From positions 1 through 12,003 of the forward strand of contig JANZZA010000037.1 of NCBI GenBank assembly GCA_026419655.1: a stretch of DNA of 12,003 nt, in the 5' to 3' direction. Position numbers and translations under genes: made by a program. The notes under the pieces were generated by a model, which saw only the letters and a program-made list of their open reading frames with translations, was not told the DNA's origin and ran no database searches. The stretch comes from Armatimonadota bacterium. Lineage in GTDB: Bacteria > Armatimonadota > Zipacnadia > Zipacnadales > FEN-943. Numbering within the stretch: position 1 is the stretch's first letter; each line of letters begins with the position of its first letter. Of the stretch, positions 6,047 to 12,003 are shown one piece after another.

Positions 6047-8239
6047 TCACAGAAGTGGCTCCATAGACAGGGCCGGATGGTCCACTTTGGTAAGATGCTC
6101 GAGCAGGTCTTCGCTTGTCTCAGCTATTGTCTCGTCCGCGATTTTGTCTGGCAGGTCGGGCATGCCAATTTCCTCGGCCCGCTTGCGGAGCCGGTCCATC
6201 ACGGCATCTTTGAGCTCCTTGGGCATCCACACTATGCGCGGCAGCCCTCCCTCGGCCGAGATGAACTTGCGCGAAGTTATGTATAGCCGCCCGACGCCCA
6301 GGAACCCCGGAGTCTGTGCTCCTCCGCCCACGGTCCCTGCCAGAGTTGTAAAGGCCATTCCCAACGGTGTCATGCCTAAATATTCGCGGTTTACGACGAG
6401 CACCCCGTTGGCTTCGGGCACGATTGCCACAATGCATTCGAAGCACCCGCATGACGTCATTGGGTCTTCCATGAGCGAGTAAGCATTGAACCGCTCGATG
6501 GTCTTGTTGGATGCCTGGTATACGAATTCGTTGACGCCTTCCCACTGCCCCTTGACCGGGTCTATGACACGCCCCTTAGGCACCGGCTGATTGGGGCCGG
6601 CCGGATTGAGCTCGTACGAGGCCCGGCCATCGAGCCAGTTGTAAGCCCCGCACAAGCCCAGCCGCTCAGGGCTGATGATGCATACGTGATTAGGCGCATA
6701 CGACTGGCACAGCGTGCACGAATAAAAGATGTCCACGGACTCGTCGGTCATGCCCGCGATGCGCTCGTCGCGGGCGTTGTAGGCTTTTCGGGCTTCTGTA
6801 AGCAGGGGCGGGAATTCGCTCTCATCCGTGCTCAGCCTGACCTGTACCTTGTCCACAATAGCACCGAAGCGGTGATGGTATTCGGCGATGAGCAACTGCC
6901 CAAGGTGCCTCAGCCGCAGGCCCGCCTTGACGGCGTCTTTGCTGATGCGTATCCAGGGCATGTCGCGCTGGCCCATGTGGAACACGCCCAGAGCGTGGTT
7001 GAGGATGGTATGGATTTGACGCTCGAGGATCGGCTCGAAGTCCTGGTGCATTTTGCGGCCGGCCACTTCCACCAAAATCGAAAGCGGCCGTGCACCGCCC
7101 TCCTCGATTTCATGGAAGTCCTCTCCGTTTACCTCGACCTTGCCGTCCTCTACTTCGTCCATGTCGCGCATCCTCAGGTACTCGAAGCAGGTGGAGTATT
7201 TTCCGCCGAACTCGCAGTGCATGTCGGCCTTCCGCACCGTCTCGCCCTCGAAGGCCGCCGCCACAGGCACCGGTATGTCAATCTCGCGCACCGTCACCTT
7301 GACGCCGCGGACTTCTACGCAGGTTGGTATGAGCTTCTGGTAGTCCAGCTCGTGCACGAGTTCCTCGTAAGTACATACACCGGTGGGCCTTATCTCCGGC
7401 ACCGGAGTGTCGCAGATGACCGGAAAGCCCATGTTGATGGCGCCGGCCCCTGAGGCATACTTGAGGTCGTCAATATCGCCCAGTCCCAGGCCAAAGGCGA
7501 AGATTCGGTCCTTGCAATATTTAAGTGCCTTTTCCCAGTCGCCTTTTCTCACCCCGCCGAAGGTCAGCGCGCCTCGGATGGCCCAGTTGAGCGAGTAGAT
7601 GACGTGGTGTGTCTCAGGCCCCAGGGGAACGATATAAATATCCCAGCCGGCTACCGGGTCTTCTGGGATGACGCCTTCTTCGAGTAGCTGGTCACGCATC
7701 GTGCGGCCCTTGTGGTTGCCGATGAGGAAGGTGAGGATGTTTCGCTTTTGTAGCTCGCGGATAACGTACACGGCCGTTTCGTTGTCTGGCGCTGCACCGA
7801 TTACTGCCGCGAAGCCCGGCAATCGTCCATCCACTAGCTGGATGCCCAGAGAGCGAAGAATGGTGTCCGATATGAAACCGTGCCAGCCGGGAATCGGCTC
7901 CCGGCCGTCAAGGTAGCGCAGCGCCATCAACATCTCTTGCCCCAAGAGCGTTGCTATCCCTGCGTCCAGAGCACTACTCAGGTACGGCAACCATGCGCGC
8001 TCCGTTGGCTCCTCGGACAGAAGGCTGCGAGCCTCTTCCAATACTGGTTCCATCTGCCCCAGCGTCTCCACCTCGACGCCGAGCAGCGCGTAGGCCATCG
8101 GTAGGTAAAAGGCTGTGCCAGGAAAGCCTATTCTTCCTTCCGGCCCGTACTTGCTCAGCGCTGCCTCGTACTCTTGCTCAACCAGCCGCACGACTTCATG
8201 GGAGCCGCGGATGGCTGCTGCTGCAACGATTCTTGACAT
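6047..8239 (-). CDS. acsB: acetyl-CoA synthase (CO-methylating), ACS/CODH beta subunit
   Basis: Condenses CO from CODH, the methyl group from CoFeSP and CoA to acetyl-CoA at the nickel-containing A-cluster. The product is 730 aa, matching the long bacterial enzyme (Moorella 729 aa); archaeal CdhC lacks the N-terminal half that contacts CODH and carries the CO tunnel. A-cluster ligands are all present: Cys508, Cys511, Cys520 and Cys530 for the [4Fe-4S] part (SCTLCQSYAPNHVC and GLCGAYNW), and the Cys597-Gly-Cys599 motif in MTSCGCFEC for the distal nickel. These are shifted by +2 from Moorella numbering. The conserved TPLGMAFTTLAGTVGGGAQ block is at about 624-642. ATG start with GAGGGAG 9 nt upstream. 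It follows a 312-bp gap with a repeat element and palindrome, so it could have its own promoter. Identification is firm. Confidence 0.98.
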   Translation of the reverse strand: MSRIVAAAAIRGSHEVVRLVEQEYEAALSKYGPEGRIGFPGTAFYLPMAYALLGVEVETLGQMEPVLEEARSLLSEEPTERAWLPYLSSALDAGIATLLGQEMLMALRYLDGREPIPGWHGFISDTILRSLGIQLVDGRLPGFAAVIGAAPDNETAVYVIRELQKRNILTFLIGNHKGRTMRDQLLEEGVIPEDPVAGWDIYIVPLGPETHHVIYSLNWAIRGALTFGGVRKGDWEKALKYCKDRIFAFGLGLGDIDDLKYASGAGAINMGFPVICDTPVPEIRPTGVCTYEELVHELDYQKLIPTCVEVRGVKVTVREIDIPVPVAAAFEGETVRKADMHCEFGGKYSTCFEYLRMRDMDEVEDGKVEVNGEDFHEIEEGGARPLSILVEVAGRKMHQDFEPILERQIHTILNHALGVFHMGQRDMPWIRISKDAVKAGLRLRHLGQLLIAEYHHRFGAIVDKVQVRLSTDESEFPPLLTEARKAYNARDERIAGMTDESVDIFYSCTLCQSYAPNHVCIISPERLGLCGAYNWLDGRASYELNPAGPNQPVPKGRVIDPVKGQWEGVNEFVYQASNKTIERFNAYSLMEDPMTSCGCFECIVAIVPEANGVLVVNREYLGMTPLGMAFTTLAGTVGGGAQTPGFLGVGRLYITSRKFISAEGGLPRIVWMPKELKDAVMDRLRKRAEEIGMPDLPDKIADETIAETSEDLLEHLTKVDHPALSMEPLL

Positions 8240-8319
8240 CTAACGACACTCCCTCTGTTCGTTGCTGTTCACTGCTTGGACCGTGGGCGGCCCGAAAAAC
8301 CCGCTGAACTTCTGATGCC

Positions 8320-8432
8320 ACTGTTGCAAAAATCGCCCCGACGTGACTGCCAGTTTTTGCCCCACGGGTTTTAACCCGCGGGTTATACTGCAAGGCCGCA
8401 ACTCGTTCTCGAAATGCTGATTTTGCAACAGT
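8320..8432. repeat. 113-bp inverted-repeat (MITE-like) element, copy 2
   Basis: Ends are ACTGTTGCAAA (8320-8330) and a perfect inverted TTTGCAACAGT (8422-8432). It is one base shorter than the element at 324-437 and shares its ends in reverse orientation; internally a run such as TTATACTGCAAGG here faces TTATGCCAGG there, but overall interior identity is low. No transposase, and no matching 8-bp flanks: the left neighbour reads CTGATGCC and the right CGCCTAAG. It lies in the 312-bp gap between the ferredoxin and acsB, ending 80 bp upstream of the acsB start codon. It may be a decayed non-autonomous insertion that now forms part of the acsB leader, or a conserved regulatory unit. Confidence 0.5.
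8365..8384. promoter_or_regulatory. nested palindrome upstream of acsB, operator-like
   Basis: CGGGTT-TT-AACCCG (8365-8378) overlaps the perfect 12-bp palindrome AACCCGCGGGTT (8373-8384), so the arm AACCC can pair with a GGGTT on either side. On the minus strand TATAAC stands directly at its edge and could serve as a -10 element, though I find no good -35 at the right distance. Such dyads often bind dimeric regulators; alternative pairing could also matter in RNA. It sits inside the inverted-repeat element, about 125 bp upstream of acsB. No regulator is identified. Confidence 0.35.
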
Positions 8433-8450
8433 CGCCTAAGAATTGCTTGT

Positions 8451-8555
8451 CTAATACTTCCTGCTTACTGGACTTTCCCCAGCCTCCGCTGCGAACCGTC
8501 TTTTACGCTGCATAGCTGCACGGCGAACCTGAGCCTTATCCGCCAGGGCCCTCAT
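8451..8555 (-). CDS. possible small basic peptide (34 aa) overlapping the ferredoxin stop, doubtful
   Basis: The ATG (8555-8553) overlaps the TGA of the ferredoxin gene in an ATGA arrangement, a common sign of translational coupling. The 34-aa product starts MRALADKAQVRRAAMQRKRR, is strongly basic and probably helical, and ends at a TAG at 8453-8451. Only about half of third positions are G or C, below what the neighbouring genes seem to use, which counts against coding. I recognise no family. The remainder of the 8240-8551 gap is the repeat element and the acsB leader. Confidence 0.2.
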   Translation of the reverse strand: MRALADKAQVRRAAMQRKRRFAAEAGESPVSRKY

Positions 8556-9097
8556 ACTTCGGTGTTTCCTGTAGCGCTTTGTGCGGCTTTGACGGCCCGG
8601 AGAAGCTGCATGGCACGTCTTGCCGCTTCCCTTGCCACCTCGCCCAATTCCCCAAAGTGCAGGGCCTCGGTCGGGCAGCTAGCCACACAAGCCGGTTCCA
8701 GGCCTTCGGCCAGGCGTGCCGGACACAGGTCGCACTTGACCGCTTTTGTGCCGTCTGGTGTTACCATCATTGCCTCGAAGGGGCAGGCCTTGACGCACTC
8801 CAGGCATCCGGTGCATTTGTCTGCGTCCAGGAGAACCGCTTCACCAGGCCCCGCCTTCGTGAGGGCTCCGACAGGACACACCGCCACGCACCGGGGCCGC
8901 TCGCACTGCCTGCAGTGGATGGGCAAAGCCTCGTTCGCGCCAACTGCTACCACCTTGATGCGGCTGGCTGGCCGAAGTGCCAGTTGGAGGGCTTCCACCA
9001 GGTCCCCGGCTTCGCAGTGGGCTAGGGCGCACTCAAGCTCACACGTCTTGCATCCCAAACATTTATCCGGTTCAACCCATAAGGCTCGGTTGGCCAT
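8552..9097 (-). CDS. CooF/HycB-type ferredoxin with four [4Fe-4S] clusters
   Basis: Electron-transfer protein of 181 aa, the size and cysteine pattern of CooF, HycB and DmsB-like subunits. Cysteines group as C13-x2-C16-x2-C19-x3-C23, C62-x2-C65-x4-C70-x3-C74, C95-x2-C98-x2-C101-x3-C105 and C122-x2-C125-x11-C137-x3-C141, giving sixteen ligands for four [4Fe-4S] clusters; Cys28 is extra. The family motifs CLGCKTCELEC, HCRQCERPRCVAVCP and CPTEAL are clear. No signal peptide or membrane segment is visible, so it should be cytoplasmic. It lies 76 bp after the CODH gene, as cooF does next to cooS, so it most likely carries electrons to or from CODH. It could instead serve the formate dehydrogenase two genes upstream. 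ATG start with GAGGTG 4 nt before it. I give no symbol because cooF orthology is unproven. Confidence 0.93.
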   Translation of the reverse strand: MANRALWVEPDKCLGCKTCELECALAHCEAGDLVEALQLALRPASRIKVVAVGANEALPIHCRQCERPRCVAVCPVGALTKAGPGEAVLLDADKCTGCLECVKACPFEAMMVTPDGTKAVKCDLCPARLAEGLEPACVASCPTEALHFGELGEVAREAARRAMQLLRAVKAAQSATGNTEV

Positions 9098-9173
9098 CTT
9101 TCACCTCGTCGGTTCCTCGTCTTCCTCGAGCTTCTAGTTTCAGCTCTGGCATCTAAATCTCTGTGACCAGGTG

Positions 9174-11108
9174 TTACTCGGAAGCCATCGTCATTTCCGC
9201 AGCCGGTTCGTACATCATTGGCCGCAGCTTAAGAGCCTCGCGCTTTTTGTTCATGTGGGCTATCATCAGTTGGGCGGCCTTCACCGGGTCCGCTTCGAAG
9301 GCGTAGTAGCCGCCCACTATTTCCTCAAACTGGCGGCACATCAGGTCGCGTACCTCCGGCGATCCCATTACCGGCTGTGGCTGGCCAAAAATGGTAAAGA
9401 TGCCTGACGCCACAACGTAGAAGCCGATTGTTATTGCCTTCTCAGACATCCATTCGGGAGCGGCCCCAGCCACCGGCAGGTCCGAGATGTCGCTGCCCAG
9501 GCCGCCTTCTTTGAGGATTTCGCAGCAGGCTATGAGGATGCGGCTATTATCCACGCATGAGCCGACGTGCAGCACCGGCGGCATGCCCACCGCTTCGCAT
9601 ACCTCGGCCAGGCCCCGCCCGCCGTGAATAAAAGCGGCCTCAGGTGTTAGCAATCCCTCCCGGGCAGCGGCTAGGGCCGAACAACCCGTAGCTACCACCA
9701 GAACGTCGTTGCGGATCAGTTCCTTCATCATTTCCACGTGGCCCCAGCCCTGTGTGAGATGCGGATTTTCACATCCCACGACGCCGGCCACTCCTCGTAT
9801 CCGTCCTGCGATTATGGCGTCGTTGAGAGGTCTATATGATGGTCGGTACTTTCCGCCGAGGAGCGTGTAAACGTACTCCGCCGTGAAGCCGGCTATAACG
9901 TCCACTTCGTGCTTGGGGATGTTTATCTTCGCCGGGTCGCGCTTCGGGAAAGCCTCAATAGCTCTCAGGAGTATCGTCTTGGCGATTTCGTAGGCTCGCT
10001 GTTCCTCGAATTCGATGTGTTCGACGCCGGGGTGCTTGGCCTTGGGCGAGGTGGTAATAAAGCGCGTGTGGAAAAGCTGGGCAAGCCTGGTAAGGCCCGG
10101 CATCCAGCACTGAACGTCAACAACCATAGCGTCCACGGCTCCGGTTAGCACTGCAAGCTCCTGGTGCAAGAAAGAGCCCGCAGGGGGTATGCCGCGCCGC
10201 ATCAGGACTTCGTTGCCTGTGCAGCAGATGCCGGCTAGCTGAATCCCTTGGGCGCCAACTTCTCTGGCCTTTGCCAGTATTTCAGGGTCCCTCGACGCTT
10301 CTGCCAACATGTCAGACAGCACTGGCTCGTGGCCGTGCACGATGACATTTACGTGATCTTCCTTCAGCACCCCCAGGTTTGTCCTGGTCCGCAGCGGTTT
10401 TGGGGAGCCGAAGAGTACGTCTTGCAGGTCCGTGGCAATCATTGAACCGCCCCAGCCGTCCGCCAGCGCACACCGCATCCCCGACAGGAGCAGGTTCTTG
10501 GCGTCCGCATCAACGCCCATGTTAGTCTGGTGCAGCAGTTGGACGACTTCGCGGTCTATGGCGCCCGGCATGATGCCCAGCTCGCGCCAGATGGCCTTAC
10601 GCGGCTCCGGCGCCCGCTGTGCCATGACGAGCTCACCGTGTAGCTTGCCAAACTCACCCAGGCATGCCTCGGCAAGCTCCTTGGCTACGGCTTCAGCCGA
10701 ACGCCCTTCGTGGGCTATGCCGAATTCTTCCGCCAGGCGCCGAAGCTTGCGCTCGTCTTTGATGCGATAGCCGCTTTCGGGATGTTCGGCCGCCAATAGT
10801 AATGCATGCGCCACCGTGCGGCCGTGGTCTGAGTGGGCTGAGCAGCCTGAGGCAATCTTCCGAGCGAGGTTCCGGGCCACGATGGTCGCTGCCGTCGCCC
10901 CACACACTCCCTCTTGTGGTCCCATGCCAAAGGGGTCTATCCTGCACGGCCCCATGGCGCAGATCGTGCAGCACACTCCCAACTTGCCGAATCCGCACTG
11001 GGGTTGCATCGCTTCGAGCCGCTCCCAGGCCAGTTCCACCCCCTCGCACGCTGCGCATTCGAGCATTGTGCGGGCTGCTTCATTAATTGTCCTTGGCCTC
11101 TGAGCCAT
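9174..11108 (-). CDS. acsA: carbon monoxide dehydrogenase, Ni-Fe catalytic subunit (AcsA/CooS)
   Basis: Interconverts CO2 and CO at the Ni-Fe-S C-cluster and passes CO to AcsB. The product has 644 aa. N-terminal cysteines fit the D-cluster (Cys38, Cys46) and B-cluster (Cys47, Cys50, Cys55, Cys69), one less than in Carboxydothermus CODH-II numbering. C-cluster ligands are His260 in VHGHEP, Cys295 or Cys296 in GICCTGNE, Cys334 in VQCWMPG, Cys446 in GCENPH, Cys476 in ATGCSALA and Cys518 in HVGSCVDNSR. Proton-path residues His92 and His95 (CSAHSDHGR) and a Lys557 (SEKA) are present. ATG start with AGGAGG 9 nt upstream. It follows ndk by 115 bp. Both acsA and cooS are used for this family; placement next to acsB favours acsA. 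Tree placement would settle the clade. Confidence 0.97.
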   Translation of the reverse strand: MAQRPRTINEAARTMLECAACEGVELAWERLEAMQPQCGFGKLGVCCTICAMGPCRIDPFGMGPQEGVCGATAATIVARNLARKIASGCSAHSDHGRTVAHALLLAAEHPESGYRIKDERKLRRLAEEFGIAHEGRSAEAVAKELAEACLGEFGKLHGELVMAQRAPEPRKAIWRELGIMPGAIDREVVQLLHQTNMGVDADAKNLLLSGMRCALADGWGGSMIATDLQDVLFGSPKPLRTRTNLGVLKEDHVNVIVHGHEPVLSDMLAEASRDPEILAKAREVGAQGIQLAGICCTGNEVLMRRGIPPAGSFLHQELAVLTGAVDAMVVDVQCWMPGLTRLAQLFHTRFITTSPKAKHPGVEHIEFEEQRAYEIAKTILLRAIEAFPKRDPAKINIPKHEVDVIAGFTAEYVYTLLGGKYRPSYRPLNDAIIAGRIRGVAGVVGCENPHLTQGWGHVEMMKELIRNDVLVVATGCSALAAAREGLLTPEAAFIHGGRGLAEVCEAVGMPPVLHVGSCVDNSRILIACCEILKEGGLGSDISDLPVAGAAPEWMSEKAITIGFYVVASGIFTIFGQPQPVMGSPEVRDLMCRQFEEIVGGYYAFEADPVKAAQLMIAHMNKKREALKLRPMMYEPAAEMTMASE

Positions 11109-11117
11109 CGTTCATGG

Positions 11118-11123
11118 CCTCCT
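11118..11123 (-). promoter_or_regulatory. ribosome binding site of acsA
   Basis: AGGAGG on the minus strand, 9 nt before the ATG at 11108. A second, out-of-frame ATG lies between them, at the better-known shorter spacing of only 2 nt, and is not used for the CODH frame. Confidence 0.7.
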
Positions 11124-11223
11124 ATTTTTGCCGTCGTCTTTGGCTCGCTGGCTTACCAGGACCCAAACGGCAAGCTTACTTAGTCCCCGCAAGCGAATAT
11201 CCTTTCCGCAGGGCTTGTTCCCG

Positions 11224-11721
11224 TTAAGTCTTTTCCGACAATCCCCACAGGCTAATTTCTTGTTCTGCTGCTTGGGGACTGTCGGCGGCATGTACCAGGT
11301 TCTCAAGTGCTCGTCCTTCGGCCCGCGATTTTTCGATAGTATCTACGCCCAAATCCTTGCGAATAGTTCCGGTAGCACAATCGCTGGGCTGAGGCTTCTC
11401 GCCAACCAATTGCCGTGCCCTGACCACAGCTTGTCGCCCCGCCCAAACCGTAGCCAGGCATGGACCGCTGCAGATGTAATCTAGCAAAACCCTCCTCACA
11501 TCCTCGCCCCAGCGTTCTGCTATCTCGGGGCCGTAGTGCAGCTCTGCCAACTCTCGTGTTGGCCTGACGAGTTGTGCAGCCACCAGCTCCAACCCGGAGC
11601 GCTCCAGTCGGCTGATGATTTCTCCCACCAGCTTTCGCCGCACCGCATCGGGCTTGACAAGGACAAAGGTGTGCTGCACCTCCGGGTCGCTTGTTTTCTC
11701 AGTGGGCCTGCAATTTTCCAT
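11224..11721 (-). CDS. ndk: nucleoside diphosphate kinase, variant with insertions
   Basis: Transfers the gamma-phosphate between nucleoside di- and triphosphates through a phosphohistidine. The product has 165 aa against about 135-150 for most bacterial enzymes. The fold signatures are present: TFVLVKPDAVRR (18-29, Lys23), ELHYGPE region (Tyr63), SGPCLATVW (85-93), GTIRKDLG (118-125, Thr119 and Arg121) and NLVHAADSPQAAEQEISLW (141-159) with catalytic His144 and Asn141. About ten extra residues (EKSRAEGRAL) separate GTIRKDLG from the catalytic His, about four extra follow the HY motif, and the N-terminus has a 15-residue extension of no family character. I recall similar insertions in some archaeal and candidate-phylum enzymes. 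It lies between the oxidoreductase (58 bp upstream) and acsA (115 bp downstream). A role in supplying GTP/ATP is possible but there is no direct link to the pathway. Confidence 0.9.
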   Translation of the reverse strand: MENCRPTEKTSDPEVQHTFVLVKPDAVRRKLVGEIISRLERSGLELVAAQLVRPTRELAELHYGPEIAERWGEDVRRVLLDYICSGPCLATVWAGRQAVVRARQLVGEKPQPSDCATGTIRKDLGVDTIEKSRAEGRALENLVHAADSPQAAEQEISLWGLSEKT

Positions 11722-11780
11722 TTTGCTCAGTACCCTTCGCTCCCACTCGGCGGGCAGCCATCGTGAAACCTTAGCCCACG

Positions 11781-12003
11781 TCAGCCCATGTCGGAGCTAG
11801 CCTCAGCGCCGATCGCCGTAGCTTCCAGGGATTCGATGCGGACGGCGCAGGCACCATATTCGGCTAAGCCCGTCATGCGGTCAAGCGCCCACAAACTCGC
11901 TTTTCGGCTTCGCGCTTGGGGCGACAGAAAAAGTACTCCTTCTGGTGTACGATCGCTCACTCGTACCGTCGCCACCATTTCTCCGGTGCGCGAAACCACT
12001 CGA
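11781..12003 (-). CDS. molybdopterin oxidoreductase, C-terminal end, probably formate dehydrogenase alpha (cut by window edge)
   Basis: Only the last 73 residues before a TGA stop are in the window; the gene continues beyond the right edge. The text reads VVSRTGEMVATVRVSDRTPE, then GVLFLSPQA and LAEYGACAVRIESL, which is the layout of the molybdopterin-dinucleotide-binding domain at the end of formate dehydrogenase alpha and related bis-MGD enzymes (strand with V-S-R-x-G, then G-V-x-F, then a final A-V-R-x-E). The usual N-x-L-T before the last strand is altered to SLWALDRMTG. The in-window GTG at 11999 is internal, not a start. As the first gene seen before ndk and the CODH/ACS cluster, a CO2-reducing formate dehydrogenase would fit the methyl branch, but other members such as NuoG-like subunits cannot be excluded from this fragment. 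Confidence 0.7.
   Translation of the reverse strand, partial: RVVSRTGEMVATVRVSDRTPEGVLFLSPQARSRKASLWALDRMTGLAEYGACAVRIESLEATAIGAEASSDMG

Noticed and set aside
6686..7453. 255-aa open frame on the plus strand
   Set aside because: It is antisense to the middle of acsB, whose cluster-binding residues prove the minus-strand frame; long antisense frames are common in GC-biased genes.
8562..9137. 191-aa open frame on the plus strand
   Set aside because: Antisense to the whole four-cluster ferredoxin; its serine- and arginine-rich text is the mirror of the real codons.
1..12003. CRISPR arrays, tRNA, rRNA, riboswitches, defence genes
   Set aside because: I looked for repeated spacer units, cloverleaf-like sequences and defence-type genes and found none; every long gap is below about 320 bp.

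Overview
The window is one single-strand (minus) operon-like block for the carbonyl branch of the Wood-Ljungdahl (reductive acetyl-CoA) pathway. It suggests a strict anaerobe that fixes CO2 or makes or oxidises acetyl-CoA through CO dehydrogenase/acetyl-CoA synthase. The acetyl-CoA synthase is the long bacterial form (730 aa with its N-terminal CODH-contacting half), and CODH and CoFeSP are of bacterial AcsA/AcsC/AcsD type, so the source is a bacterium, not a methanogen. The DNA is fairly GC-rich with GC-leaning third codon positions. The phylum cannot be fixed from the sequence alone; a Chloroflexota-like or Firmicutes-like acetogenic lineage would both fit.

In transcription order (right to left): the C-terminal end of a molybdopterin oxidoreductase, probably formate dehydrogenase (11781-12003, cut by the window edge); a nucleoside diphosphate kinase with two insertions (11224-11721); CODH catalytic subunit acsA/cooS (9174-11108); a CooF/HycB-type ferredoxin with four [4Fe-4S] sites (8552-9097); a 312-bp gap with a 113-bp inverted-repeat element and a palindrome (8240-8551); acetyl-CoA synthase acsB (6047-8239); corrinoid iron-sulfur protein (CoFeSP) large subunit acsC (4547-5887); its reductive activator RACo/acsV (2514-4487); CoFeSP small subunit acsD (1369-2349); the methyltransferase acsE (567-1352); a 269-bp gap with a second, 114-bp inverted-repeat element (298-566); and the first 99 codons of a DUF166-like protein (1-297, cut by the window edge).

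The genes work together as follows. Formate dehydrogenase, if that is what the right-edge gene is, reduces CO2 to formate for the methyl branch. AcsE moves the methyl group from methyl-tetrahydrofolate to the cobalt of CoFeSP (AcsC+AcsD). AcsA reduces CO2 to CO, and AcsB joins CO, the methyl group and CoA to acetyl-CoA. AcsV rescues CoFeSP whose cobalt has been oxidised to Co(II). The four-cluster ferredoxin is the likely electron carrier for CODH. All cluster-binding and catalytic residues I could check are present, so the pathway looks functional. No CooC/AcsF nickel-insertion ATPase lies in the window.

The core enzymes are well known. The less explained parts are the paired 113/114-bp elements with ACTGTTGCAAA ends, the operator-like palindrome upstream of acsB, two possible small ORFs filling gaps, the NDK variant, and the DUF166-like partner.
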